This document shows positions 47,701 to 59,859 of a stretch of DNA of 60,000 nucleotides, one piece after another. The notes under the pieces were generated by a model that saw only the letters and a program-made list of their open reading frames with translations, ran no database searches and was not told the origin of the DNA. The DNA comes from Phoronis australis (Eukaryota; Phoronida; Phoronidae), in assembly GCA_002633005.1 (NCBI GenBank), contig NMRA01000512.1:134142-194141 (forward strand), in the 5' to 3' direction. The translations under genes and the position numbers were made by a program. Each line of letters opens with the position of its first letter. Position 1 is the stretch's first letter.

Positions 47701-50700
47701 GCTATGGCATCCCATGTGCACATCTATGGCATTCCATATGCATAGCTATGACATTCCATGTGTACAGCTACGGCATCCCATGTGCACATCTATGGCATTC
47801 CATGTGCACATCTATGGCATTCCATGTGCACAGCTATGGCATTCCATGTGCACAGCTATGGCATTCCATGTGCACAGCTATGGCATTCCATGGGCACAGC
47901 TATGGTATTCCATGTGCACAGCTATAGCATTCCATGTGCACAGCTATGGCATTCCATGTGCACAGCTATGGCATTCCATGGGCACAGCTATGGTATTCCA
48001 TATGCACAGCGATGGTACTTCATGTGCACAGCTACGGCATTCCATATGCGCATATGTCAACCTTTTTAGTCTTGCCATAGCATTTATTTGAAGAGCATAA
48101 CTAAGAGTAAGTAGCACTGGCCTACTAAAACCAGTCGCAGGTGACACACAAGAGATGCCCGTTGAGGCCACATTTTTAGAAATAGCCTACTTTTAGAGGC
48201 CGATAAATTTGAGAAATTTCAGCCATTTTGTCGAACCTATCACATTACACAGTTACCTATTGCTTATTGGTTTATCTCTAAAATTAGAGGGCAAAAAGAA
48301 ACATTGTCCATAGTTCGTAACACAATGAATATAACACGACAAAAACAGTTAGTGGTACATTTTCAGGAATATTGAATAATGGAACCAAACAGCTCCCTGC
48401 CAGCTGAACAAAGCTACCATATGCTGTCACAATAGCAAGACCTTTCAGGGAATAAAACCTGAACATATTTTGAACATTGTAGGATTCGAGGACCAACAAG
48501 GACCAGTTCGAGCCTACATTTCTACGAGGCTTCTCCGATGGAATATGGTGGGCTTTTGTCTCCATGACAACTGTGGGGTAGGTAGTTTGACCAGTCAAGG
48601 GGCACTGTCACTCAAACATTAAGCAGACAGCTTTCAAAACCAATGAACAGCACAAAGCGTGTAAAGGCTGTGTTTATAGTTATACACAGGCATTTTTGTG
48701 TGATTATAATTGACCAAAAAATGTTTCATATAATGAACTCATATCAACCATTTTAGCCTGATAATCTTTCATTATCAGTGAAATATGTATAATACCAACC
48801 AAAATGGAGGTGTACTACGATAACACGGCATGCTCAGTGCTCACACGAGTGTTTCTATTTTAACAGTTACGGCGATAAGACGCCACGGTCAGTGCTCGGA
48901 AGAGTGTTTGGCATCCTGTGGATACTCATCGGCATCTGCATTATAGCAGTGTTCCAGAGCAGTGTGACGACCGCCCTCAGCTTCATCCAACAGCCATTAC
49001 CTAACATTAATAACCACAGAGTGGCAGTGATTGCGGGCACAGAGGACTACATCCTGGCTCTTCGTGAGGGGGCCATTATCTTAGGTAGGAAACATCACCG
49101 TGAGGGGGCCATTATCTTAGGTAGGAAACATCACCGTGAGGGGGCCATTATCTTAGGTAGGAAACATCACCGTGAGGGGGCCATTATCTTAGGTAGGAAA
49201 CGTCACATTAGGATTAATGCCAACTAATTACACACTCCTAAATTTTACAAGCATGTGCCCTTTTCTGTTTGTTTGATGCGTGAAGTGAGAAAGAGATCGA
49301 AACCGAAAATGTTATTTAAGCCTAACATGAGCTTAGAATACAAATTTCAGTCCTTTAGAAAATGCATCTGCCCCCCCCNNNNNNNNNNNNNNNCCCCCCC
49401 CCCCCCCCAAACTAACAGTGCCACATGTAGTCTACTTAAAAGAAAAAATGCAGCTGCTTCAAAACTGGGTTTACGCATTTTAATAGTACATGCGACACGA
49501 TGCGAATGAAGTAATGAGTAGAAACGTTGATAAACAGAATTTGGGTTGGAATATTTTATGTTCAAATGTATAATACGCAGGAATAATTTTAGAAGAGCCT
49601 TCAGTAAGGCCTCTGCATTAAAGTACAGTTTCGATTAAGAGGAGCTCTTAACTTCGGTTTTGGATCAAAGTTAACACTGCGAGTTTACATCGGAGTAAGA
49701 AGATGGACTTAACAGCAAACTGTCGACATTTCGTTACAATGATACACCAGGGGTCACTGCATTTGTCAACAGCCCGCCATGACTAATTAATAAAATTAAC
49801 ATATGACATTAATGTTTCGTTTAACATTTATTGATTTGGCAGTCTAAGCATTCTGTCTCAATTGAATGGAATATTTTTTGGATTCTATACTTTACCAAAA
49901 ATCACTGAACATAGAATTTACGCAAAACGAGTACCCGACATACTGTTTTAGTTCTGGTCCAGTGATACTCAGTCTCTTGTTATAAACCCTGGTGAATTGC
50001 TGGTCTGAAAACCCTGAAGGTGACTGGAACGGTAACACAGTAAACCCTTCTTAACAACGAAGCTTTGACATTAGTGTAGTTAACTGCATCAGGGAAGGGG
50101 TGCTTTGAAGCAAAATTAATTTCTTTGATGCATTGTGATTGCTTAGCTCAAGCCAACAGGACCATTTGCAAGCAAAAAAAGACAAAAATTAACGTGGTCT
50201 CCTCCAATTCACCCATAGACTTGAGGCAGTGCAAGACAATTCACCCATGGATTTGAGGCAGTGCAAGTCAATTCACTCATAGACTTGAGACAGTGCAAGT
50301 CAATTCACTCATAGACTTGAGACAGTGCAAGTCAATTCACTCATAGACTTGAGGCAGTGCAAGTCAATTCACCCATTCCCAAGCTTGTTCTAAAATGAAC
50401 TCTGTATATGATACACAGTGATATCCTTGTTTTGGGTCAATGAATGAATGCTATTACACAGCTGGAAATGTTTTAGTGGAATCAATGTTTGAAACGATTT
50501 TATGCATATCTATATGCATATTCTGACCGAAGTAACATATGTGTTCATCGAAAAAGCAAATTATAAAACCATTATAATCAGTACTTTTATGCCAACTCTA
50601 ATTAGAATTACTCACATGCCCTAGTCTGTAGATGTCTAAAAGTGCATTTAAAATTCTGCGCTAATATGCTGACCCTGGAGGAAAAACTTGCTTCTAAATT

Positions 50701-52608
50701 AAGCACTACACCACTGGATGTAGCCCGAGCCCTGTTCAAATAAGGGGTCTTATTAGTGATGATAGATATTATTGAACAAACATTAAATTAAGGTGTTGAT
50801 AGAGATTAGCACTAAGGCATTTTGCAATGCTTCCAATCCTGCGCTTCGAAACTGTTGTCCAAGTCAATCTCCTACAATTTTTTTGTCTTTTAACAATGAA
50901 ATGACCATCACTTTCAATTAAGCTCGATAGCTATGATTAGCCTAGAGGCATGTCCAATCCCGGCTGGAGCAGAAATCAAAATCTGTGTGACTGAAGCCTC
51001 AGACCTCATGGAAATTAACAGGTTGTGGAAAGGGTTGATTGGTGCAATCACCTAAACTAGATAAGATTTCTATTTGGTTCATGGCGTCAACGGTTATTTG
51101 TACTGAAGACTATATCTGCCCTCATTGGTATGACTTCCCATAAAATTCACGGTAGAGAATGGTGTCTATACAAACTTTTAACTTTCAGAATGCGATGGAA
51201 CGCCATGTCTCTACCAGAATCTCAATGAAAAGAAGGTATCGGGATTTGTGGTAGACTATTTCGTCGAGAGGCATGCTCGTCAGATGTCGGAGAACCCAAA
51301 CACAGAGTTTGTGGCAGCGTATCGCATCCAGACAGCTGTAGCCCATGGTATCCTTGTGCAGGTGATGCTTTGTGACTATACGATGTAGAAATGTACATTG
51401 ACATAACTGATGTTTGCACGCGATGCGGAGATTTATGGCAGCAGGGCCAAGTCAAAAATCAAAACCAAAACTGCCAAATTCAGCTAAGTATTGTCTGTCC
51501 CACCAAATATAAAAAGGGACAAGCTGGTGACAATAGACATATTACTCAATATTATAGGCAAAGACAGGGACTTTTTCTCGTATTTAATGTTTGCCAAACA
51601 TGGCCCATTGAATAACAAGACTTAGTCAGATATGTATACTGTATACAGTTTTAATGTCTTTCTTTGAAAATGAAAAGAGTCTGCTGTCAATAAAAACAGT
51701 CCTTCGACAAAAATCTGTCAAAATTAATAACAAATCACACTTTAACAGTGTTGGAAATGCATGGCTATTTCTTTGTTCTCCAATATATCTATATCACAAT
51801 TTTCTAAATCAGTTTTATTTTTACCATTAATTGGATCATGTCACGTGACCATGCCTTTTTAAAAAAATTAGCAAACAAGAAAGAACATTGATATGAGAAT
51901 TTTATTTCATGTAAAATACAAATGTTAAAGGTGAAATTGTAAAAACACTGCAAGTTAATTTTCTAATTCATTTCACTTCCAAATTATGCAACTTAAACAG
52001 TTTGTTTGTGAAATCATGAAAACGGAAAATTTTAAAAACAACTCATAGGCATTTTGAAGAACAGAGCATAATGTATAATATCGGAACGTTTCATAAGAAT
52101 CTGATCCACCACTCCTGAGATATGATGTTCTGAAGTTAGCCAAATATGGACAGTTTCCTAAGGTCCATCATAACCTTATCTGAAATGTTTTGTTTGTTCT
52201 CATCAGGGACTTCCTAGTGACCTTGTGTCCTGCCTGACCTACGAGGCCCAGAAGGAACGTGCCCAAGTTTACAAGTGGATGCATGCTCTCTCAACCTTCA
52301 GCACGGCACGCGACAAGTATTCCTCGCCAAAAGATGTAGCACAGGACATCATGTATCTAGATGAGCAATTGGTTATCATTTACTCCGTATGTACCGGCAT
52401 CCTCGGAGGTCTCATCGTCAGTTTGGTAATCTGGGACATGAAGTTCCGTGCCTATAGCAAGCGGCGTCGAGCCTCGCACCAATTGCAGAAGAAAAAGAGC
52501 ATCTCAAAAGACGAAGTAGTCGACAAAATGGAAGGGGTGAACCACAAGGCCTACGACAACTTTGAAAGAAATGATTACAGCGGAAATGATGTACCTTCTA
52601 AGTTCTGA
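41740..52608 (+). CDS. glutamate-receptor-like ion channel with potassium-channel selectivity filter, six exons
   Basis: The exons are 41740-42142, 47478-47602, 48483-48577, 48867-49084, 51189-51361 and 52207-52608. Phases agree throughout, giving 471 aa. The order is a signal peptide (about 1-21) and a bacterial-type-3 ligand-binding half S1 with WDYPPYT. Next come M1 (about 156-176), a pore loop GIWWAFVSMTTVGYGD (filter TTVGYGD, 205-211) and M3 (about 217-240) ending QSSVTTALSF. Last are the second half S2 (about 250-385), M4 (about 393-414) and a basic cytoplasmic tail. TTVGYGD is the potassium-channel signature; standard animal glutamate receptors lack it, but bacterial GluR0 and a rotifer receptor have it. 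SSVTTALSF sits where receptors have SYTANLAAF. The amino-terminal domain of animal receptors is absent. The ligand is unknown; I could not place the usual S1 arginine. A hAT MITE starts 59 nt past the stop. Confidence 0.9.
42130..42188 (+). repeat. 20-bp repeat over the exon 1 donor of the channel gene, three copies
   Basis: TTATCTCCCCTGGTAAGTC(G/T) occurs three times, so GTAAGT donors stand at 42143, 42163 and 42183. The first unit is coding. The downstream donors would add 20 or 40 nt and shift the frame. Confidence 0.95.
43140..47470. other. intron 1 of the channel gene, distal part
   Basis: No gene is recognised. It contains a copy of the unnamed interspersed repeat (about 43880-44260), three GACGATCAC(A/G)TGGC-like units at 44860-44905 and the minisatellite at 45400-45655. 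Confidence 0.6.
45400..45655. repeat. minisatellite, about 36-bp unit, seven to eight copies
   Basis: The unit is CATGTAACATGGATTACTAT followed by AGGCCCTCCCCCTGTAT. Copies differ mainly in the length of the C run. It lies in intron 1 of the channel gene. Confidence 0.95.
47619..48047. repeat. 22-bp minisatellite, about 19 copies, just after an exon
   Basis: The unit CATTCCATGTGCACAGCTATGG starts 16 nt after the exon 2 donor (47603) of the channel gene. A shared open frame through it (no stops until 48091) is an extension of the exon frame and not expected to be coding. Confidence 0.95.
49063..49206 (+). repeat. 36-bp repeat over the exon 4 donor of the channel gene, four copies
   Basis: Four near-identical units start at 49063, 49099, 49135 and 49171. 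Each contains the last coding bases (CGTGAGGGGGCCATTATC, then TTAG) and a GTAGGA donor. Donors are at 49085, 49121, 49157 and 49193. The period is 12 codons and the frame stays open, so each later donor would add 12 residues. Confidence 0.96.
49373..49408. other. assembly gap inside a poly-C tract
   Basis: A run of unknown bases at about 49379-49393 is flanked by C homopolymers. Its true length is unknown. It lies in intron 4 of the channel gene. Confidence 0.95.
50205..50376. repeat. 32-bp minisatellite, five and a half copies
   Basis: The unit is CAATTCACTCATAGACTTGA followed by GACAGTGCAAGT, with starts at 50205, 50237, 50269, 50301, 50333 and 50365. It lies in intron 4 of the channel gene. 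Confidence 0.95.
51700..52185 (-). repeat. unnamed interspersed repeat, minus-strand copy
   Basis: Read inverted, it matches the family at 32035-32500, including the region of ATGGACAGTTT and TCCATCATAACCTT near its end. It ends about 20 nt before the acceptor of the last channel exon, so it lies against the polypyrimidine tract. Confidence 0.5.
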
Positions 52609-52667
52609 TATGGAGAAGGTGGGAGTGATAATCTTGATGTTAACTGTCATGTTACTGTAGTGTACAC

Positions 52668-53148
52668 CAGGCCTTTATGCAGCGTATGTCCTGGGCATCC
52701 ATAGCACTAATATGGAGGCCCTGGCAAGGACGCCCAATGTATCATTTGGACGCCCACTATCAATAGGAACCTTTCATGTTTGGACTCACATATTGTAATG
52801 ATCACTAGGAAGCCTCTGAAGGCTCACAGTGGTGGCTCTTTTTTCAAAGCAGGAAGAAATATACAATGTATATACAAAGTATATGCATTGTTGCTATTTT
52901 GACACTTGATTGACAGCATTGTAAAAGTCTTGGTCTACACAGTTTTTTTTAGTAAAAATGCTCACCATAGAAGGCTGTTTTATAAACTTAGATATAAAAA
53001 CCTTGATCTATGCATTTTTTGTAAAAAAATCTGTGTGTTTGGGGGTACTGCTGGGGGTGGGGGGTTATGCGTGGGAATCATGGACGCCCTGGAACATTGG
53101 GAACCCCATTTTGGACACCCTATTTTCAAAATCCTGGATAAAGGCCTG
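52668..53148. mobile_element. hAT MITE, copy B, with perfect 8-bp target duplication
   Basis: The ends are CAGGCCTTTATGCAG and CTGGATAAAGGCCTG, inverted with one mismatch. GTGTACAC stands on both sides (52660-52667 and 53149-53156). It belongs to the same family as 13382-13860. It begins 59 nt after the channel stop codon, so it probably supplies part of the 3' UTR. Confidence 0.9.
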
Positions 53149-53159
53149 GTGTACACAGT

Positions 53160-56100
53160 AAAAGATTGGGGTTTGAGAAGTGAAGCAGTCCGTTTTACGA
53201 CATTGGTAGACGTGTAAAACAATTGAAAAGCTTTTTCCTTTCTGCAGAGAACAGATTATTTAATTTGAAAAATGTTGACGTAGGTTTCAGTTTTTGATAG
53301 TTTGGCATTTAATAACAGAACTCGACATCACATTTCACGATGATGTCATACTATGCAATACGAAAACCAAGTGCAAACATTAGGTAAAACAAACAATTTT
53401 AAATTTTAAGAAATGAAGAAACTTCTTGTCTTAAGATTGTTCATATCAATTTAAAAGGCTCAAAAACAAGCAGCGAAGTAACGTTGATCTTGAAATTGGC
53501 ATTCTTTTGAAAAGGTCAAATGGTGCATTCTCATGCGTTGCTGCAAAAACAAAGACAGAGACCCCACCTATTTCCGTATCAAATAGAAAACGTGGCGGAC
53601 ATGAAAACAGAATTTAAAAGAAAAATTTTCAATGTAACTTTTAAAAGTTGATGTACAAAAGCCAGAAAAACAAAATGTTGAATTACGTAAATGTAAGAAA
53701 ATCAAGAAACTGGGAAATAGAACTAAAGGCGTTAAAATATAACACTGATGTCGCAGAATGAAATTCGCGACAAAGCTTAGTTCTGACATGGATAATACAG
53801 GTTGTGAATGAGGAGGTAGGCTTAGGTGTTTTTGAATAACCATACTATGGAATGTTTTTATTGCTGCGTATCTCCAAATCAATGTAACTGCGCAAGGTGA
53901 GAAGAAATTAATCATAAAAATAAATGTTTTTCAATTCAAGAGCTGCAAAATGCTATATTCCACTCCATTTATTGTAACCAACTTAGTGAGAGTGCATAAA
54001 AACACGAATGTCCGTTTTTTTTCTAGACAACAACAGATGGGGCTGCCTAAATGTGACAAGTTAAAAACTTGTTTCTGACAAAAAATGAACATTGAAAGGG
54101 TCAAACCCGCAACTTGTCAAAAATCAACTTCTTATTTAGGTCACTTACTGTTTGTAAAATTGGTCTCGTCTTGCTGGCCACCTCAGTTGCCAGGGCAACC
54201 AAGGAAATTCTAGTCCATTTATTGTTACCAATTAAATGAGAGACTGGATCAAAACACAGAAGTCCTGTTGTCTTTAGCGAACAACAGATGGCATGGCCCT
54301 ATGCGACCAGATGTAATTCGCCCAGTTTACCTGACAAAAATTTAAAATTTCAGCAACACAAACAAAGACTCGCGTGCAGCGGAGGAGACTTTACTTTACA
54401 TATCTGAATTTGTTTAACAAGACCAAAGAATTGATTTTAGTGTCTTGGAATCAATTTCTGTTCAATGTTTTTCTTTAGTTATGATGCCATTGTCAATTCG
54501 TCAAATGAATTCAATACTAGTAGGAAGTAACAGATGTGTTAGCCCCTGAAAATGAACTCAATAAAATGTTCATTAAATTAATATAATTGGTTAAATACAA
54601 GGCACTCCTCTTTATTCCATTTCGTTCATATCATCCGAACAAAGTAACTGACCAAGAGACATGATTAAAAGACGCATGATACGAACAACAAGTGTAGTGT
54701 ATTTCACCAATTTTGCGTAACGGAAAGCGTGCTACCCAAGAACAATAAGATAATATAGGTATAAGTATTCACATGTGGTATCTCTTATGTGTAAACTTGT
54801 AAACTGAGGACGGCAGTTATTAGAGAAAATTCATTCGGCAATTCTTACGCTAACATGATTTTCACCCAAGTGGACGAGAAAGCGTGTACAGTGCACCCCA
54901 AGGTATCCAGCGAATTCCTCAGCACATCAAAGGTTAGATGGTGCTGTCACATATTGAAGTGAGCTAGTTGCAATCCATGCGCTTGGTCGAATGTGTATTG
55001 ATTGAGATAACTGCGGTGGTAAACAATGTGCTTGTTTAGCGTACGAGTTTCAAAGTAAAAAAATAAACAATAAATAAGGAAAAAGTAAATATCAGCCATT
55101 TCAAATTTTTAAGAGAATAAGATAAATTAGGGAATTCCATTTCTTTAGGAGCGTGACCATATCTATTAGGATACGTTAGTCACAGTCCACTTTTTCACGA
55201 GAGACAGTAGTCATCGTGTCAGTGGCCATGATGCGACTTGCTCCACTTGAGTCGCATTTACACGACATTAGATGGCACACTGGATCAGCACGAGTCACTG
55301 TATTCGCATGCTGGCATAAACAATAGCGAATTTCCAAACCACATGCAATGCCAGCTGATCACCGGAATATACGCCATTGCGCAAGCCCATTGAAAGATGA
55401 CCCATTTCCACCCTGCCCCGGTTGTGAACTTGACACTCGAGCAACTGATCAACTTACTCCACCTATCAAACCGGAGTCAAAAATGTCAGGTGCACTCTCA
55501 ACTTGCTCCGCGTCAGTCGTGTTTACACGCACACCTCCAATGGAGCAGCTGTTCCGTGTTAGCTGTGCCAGCCAGGTCAGCTGTCTCTTGTGTAAATGCG
55601 ACTATAGGTGTTGGAGTATTAAAACTCCAAATGTTAGTGTAGGAGTTATCTCCTCTATGTCGTAATTAGTTATGAATGTAGTATTAAGCACAACATGTCA
55701 AAGGTCAATTTTCTTAGGCTAAGCATTTTATTACAGAGTAGCTGCCCAGTATTGTATGAATCAATGTACTGAAATAGCACCCACCCCATGTTGTCAACGG
55801 TGGATGTAAACTGGCTTGATGTTTCTGCGTTTATTATACACCATCCTCAGAAGCAAAAAAGTGGCCACATTGCTAGGCCCAACAACAAGTAATGATAAAC
55901 AGACATTGTCAGTTACAGGGGAGCAACAATAGACAAGACAAACAATGACAACCTGTCATGTGCCAGCTACCCATTGAGACTGGGCTTACACCAGTTTATA
56001 ATGCAGAGCCTCACAAATTTTCAGCTCCTTTGTTGTTTCGGCTTGGCTATTATAGCAGTCATCCAAAGAGCATTGCTCATAACAATTATTGGAGCTCTTC

Positions 56101-58430
56101 AGATGAATATCACTATGTGAACCTCAGTCAGAATTTAGATTTCCCTGGTTCGGGTTTTCAAATGGCGAAAAAAGTAGCCATTGTTTTTCCTTCTGAGGTG
56201 GTGATATAATAAACGCGGAAACATGTCAAACTGATTTATATCCATCGTTTTTATTAACAAATGTTGTCAATGTTTTTATTTATTCGAAAATGTAACCACT
56301 AATTCCTCAAGCACTTGGAAAACCAGATACTTCCGACAAAAAGAAAATCCGGAAGTGAATGCAGTGAATGGGTAGCTTAACTGGCATGCTGTGACACTTA
56401 ATTATGTATGTGTATTCAAATCTTTGGTAAACACAGTGTGATGAATCCTACAGACAACAGGAAATGAGTTCCTGTTAGGAGTGAATATCTTTATGTTCCA
56501 TTTAATGTATACACAGTAATCAGAATAATTGTATGCACTATACGGTAACACAATGCTGCATGTCAGAATTGTCTAAAATATTAACATCAGTTAATCAAAA
56601 CAAGCCTGAATTTTATCTTAAAAATTACATGCAGGTTTCTTTTGACAAAACTCACAGATAAATATTTTGATTTTGAGGCGTCCAAATAGGCAAAAATGCC
56701 AAAATTCACTGCAGTTCAATTTTAAGAACCAATCAAATATGGCTGTTTAATTATCCTAGTATTAAGCAGAAGTGTAGATTTTTTGTTTCAAAGCCCTGTG
56801 TAACACGGTCCTTGAAAACCACTGTTTTGGGTGAAATCCTTCATTTCAGTTAATGAGCGCTGTGTGGGATTTTAATTACATGTATAAAATATGTTAACAG
56901 GGTGTTGTCTATCCTCAATTAGAATGATGTAATGGGCAGAGTTGCGTTGCAAACTCATGCAACACATTCAAACTTCACAGCACAAGCCATGGGCGCTTAG
57001 TGCTCTTCATAAATGAAGCCACCAACTGTCAACATTCTGTAGTGTTGCAAATGAGGTTATACACCCTGGATGCTAGAATGTCCTTAACCAGAACACAGGA
57101 GCCATGTTGTGAAAATGATCTCTGTAGATAAGAGAAAGAACTGATTAGACGTCTATATTTTGGATGTTATCATGACTCAGTTTAGCCAGATGTACCTTCT
57201 GATCCAAAAACAACAGCGACAGTTGATTTTAAAAAGTCACTTGCGCTCTGCACTGTTCACAAAATAGTAGAAAATGACCGGCAACATTCCAATCCTACAC
57301 CGTCTATTCCAGACCATTTCCACAAATGGCTTCAGCTACAATAAATGACATCATCATCCCTCAATACCTGCGGTTGTTATATAAGAAGCAAAAACTTCCA
57401 CACTCAAGAGAAAACAGACAAAAGTCTGAAGTACAATTATTACAGTTATACAAAATGTTACAATATTCCAAATTGACCTATGGGAAGCTCCACCCCAGTC
57501 TTGTCAAGAATGATGAGTTCTAAATGGTCAATCTGTCACTCAAAATCCTGGCGATAGATAAATTGTAGAGGAAATGGAGTTCAGAAATATCACTCCTATA
57601 AGCCTAAGCATAAAATTTGACTATTACTTTCCAAACATGGTGTTTCAGCCATTTTCTTATTGGTTTTTGATAAAATTCGGCAATTGTTTCCAATAAAATA
57701 ATGTATTCTGCATTCTACGAGAGTTTACAAATAAATTTCATGCAAGTTGTTGGCTTTTATATAATATCGTTTATTAAAAAATGTTATGGAGTCTGAACAT
57801 AGAACTGAAATCAGTAGTACACAAAAGACTTGGTACCTAAAAGCCAGTTCGTGGTCAATTTATTGTCAGTACATTACAGTATAAATTCTGCCTCTAAAAA
57901 GAGTTCATTTGTTCATTTTTTACTTCAACACTGCTCGACACTTAGCTTGACGCCAACTCACATTTGGCGACCTGGGATTTTCCCCAGGTCAGCAAAGGAA
58001 ATCTGAGGTCGCTAAAACTGAAATCGAAATCGTCGACTAACAAAAAGGTCGTACCGTTGTCCGACAATCAACTCGTACCTCTTCAATTTGTCCCGGTAAA
58101 ATATGTACCATTCAATCTCTAACTCAATTCCTCCTGCCAACAAAGATAGAACGCAGATAATTGCGTACACTGGAGGCACGTGTTTCACTCAACTTTTGCC
58201 AAAAAATTCCGACTTCCATCTCTTAATTTAAACACGTGTTTGATGTGCGCTGACTTCTGTGGTGGCAAATACACCGAGTTCCCAATAGCCATATATAAAA
58301 CAAAGCTTATCTGGGTCTCTACGTTTATTAACATGTTTTTTCCACTTCTCCACAATTATTTGGTCAAAATGAAATTCGGAGTTGGCTGTTTCTTACTCAT
58401 TTCTTAAACGCAATTTTGTTACTCAAAATT
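53160..58430. other. gene-poor region, no gene recognised
   Basis: It is AT-rich with short open frames of no recognisable family. A hairpin-like segment at 55605-55636 (GTTGGAGTATTAAAACTCCAA) has a relative at 41331-41360. The text CTCAAAATCCTGGCGATAG occurs both near 41104 and near 57540, marking another dispersed repeat. Confidence 0.55.
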
Positions 58431-58436
58431 CTTTGG

Positions 58437-58505
58437 ACACCGAGTTTCGAACAATGGTTGCCAGAGGGAGAACTCACAGTCCTAACCACTAGACCACAAG
58501 ACACT
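58437..58505 (-). mobile_element. tRNA-derived SINE-like head
   Basis: The minus strand has a good A box (TGGTCTAGTGG) and, about 40 nt on, a B-box-like GTTCGAAAC. The T-arm and acceptor stems do not pair well, so a working tRNA gene is unlikely. Confidence 0.45.
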
Positions 58506-58719
58506 ACTAACAAATTAGCAATTTTAAAGATTAATATATAAAATTCCACGGTACACACAGAAGTCCCTTGTAATAATATGCACATGAAAAAGATTTTATT
58601 CGTTAAGTATACAACTGTACATTTCAAAGCTTAAATAATTGGACAAATGCATCGTATGTATACCTCCTTGCCCAATGAAAAGTTGTAAGTTATAAAAGGC
58701 TTGTCGCCTGAGTCATGCA

Positions 58720-58990
58720 CGAGCCATGCAAGTTTCGTTCCGCCGCGAATATTTTATATTTTACGCAAATATGTAATCAATCTTACTATTATTCCAGTAC
58801 ATACCAGTACTATTTTTAAGTTCCACAAATTTGCCATATATACCATTGATTCCATTCTATACTATTATTAATTTTTTTCGCAAATTGCCGGTCTATACTA
58901 TTATTCTACTCTTCTAGTGGCAAAAATGTCGGGTCTATAATATTAGTCTAGTCTCTACTATTATTAGAAATCTCCTTATACAAGAACGAC
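58720..58990. repeat. degenerate TCTATACTATTATT repeats
   Basis: Four to five spaced variants of CTATACTATTATT and CTATAATATTAGTCTA lie in an AT-rich stretch. No function is evident. Confidence 0.6.
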
Positions 58991-59859
58991 TGGTGCCCAA
59001 CATCAAATTGAAAATAAAAAATTTCATAAAATTATGAAAAATTCATCTTTTTATAACAAGTTTCACAGATTCCAAATTGAAAAGACTGCTGGAGCATTAA
59101 GATTTCTGTAGAATTGTCACAAAAAAATGTGGATCAAATAAATTGTATTTAATCTTAGGTCGACTCTTCTAGTTCAGCAAATTTTGAAATTTTGCTTTTT
59201 TACTCTCACTACGCTAAAGAGGGCTATATCCACTCAGCTGCAACTCATATGCAGATTATTAAGTGAACTTGCTCAGCTGAGAACACAATAAGCATGAAAA
59301 TTGTAACCAAAACATAGCAATCAACATTTTTGCTCTTCCCAAGAAGAGGGTAATTTCAAAACAAAAATAGTCAACCATCATTACGCTCACTTAACACATT
59401 ACTTCTGACATTCGTAATCACAAAAACATGAGATTGACGTCGGTAAAATCTGGTTGCGAGGCAACGGCTCTCATAAACAGAACACATCAGGTACACTTGT
59501 CAATGCGATTTCAGGTCCTCATAAGAATACCAGCTCTTGATTAACATACACATCTCAGTTAACACAATAAGTTGACATCATTCAGACAAACTTCTTAAGG
59601 TCCTGCTAAACCACAATCCTCAAACAAAAGGTGCTTAGATTGGGAAATTCAGTAATTACGGTGTGGACAGTAAGATGATTAAGGGCATCTAAAAACAAAC
59701 CAGACAGGGATGGGCATTTACCCAAATATATACATAAAAAATTATTGCACACGGTCTGGCACATATTGTACCAGACGTCAGCAGGCCACGCATGTGGGCC
59801 CATTGCACTAATCACCTCGAACCAGTTTTATGCTTTATTAATACATAGTTAAATCGAGC

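Noticed and set aside
47435-48091. 218-codon open frame with repeated HSYGIPCAQL-like units
   Set aside because: Only the first part (to 47602) is exon. The rest is the 22-bp minisatellite after a clear GTGAGT donor, and the next exon joins in phase to the exon at 48483.
55348-55665. Overlapping plus-strand frames of 81 and 105 codons
   Set aside because: They show no recognisable domain, have a repeat-derived end, and lack splice or promoter support.
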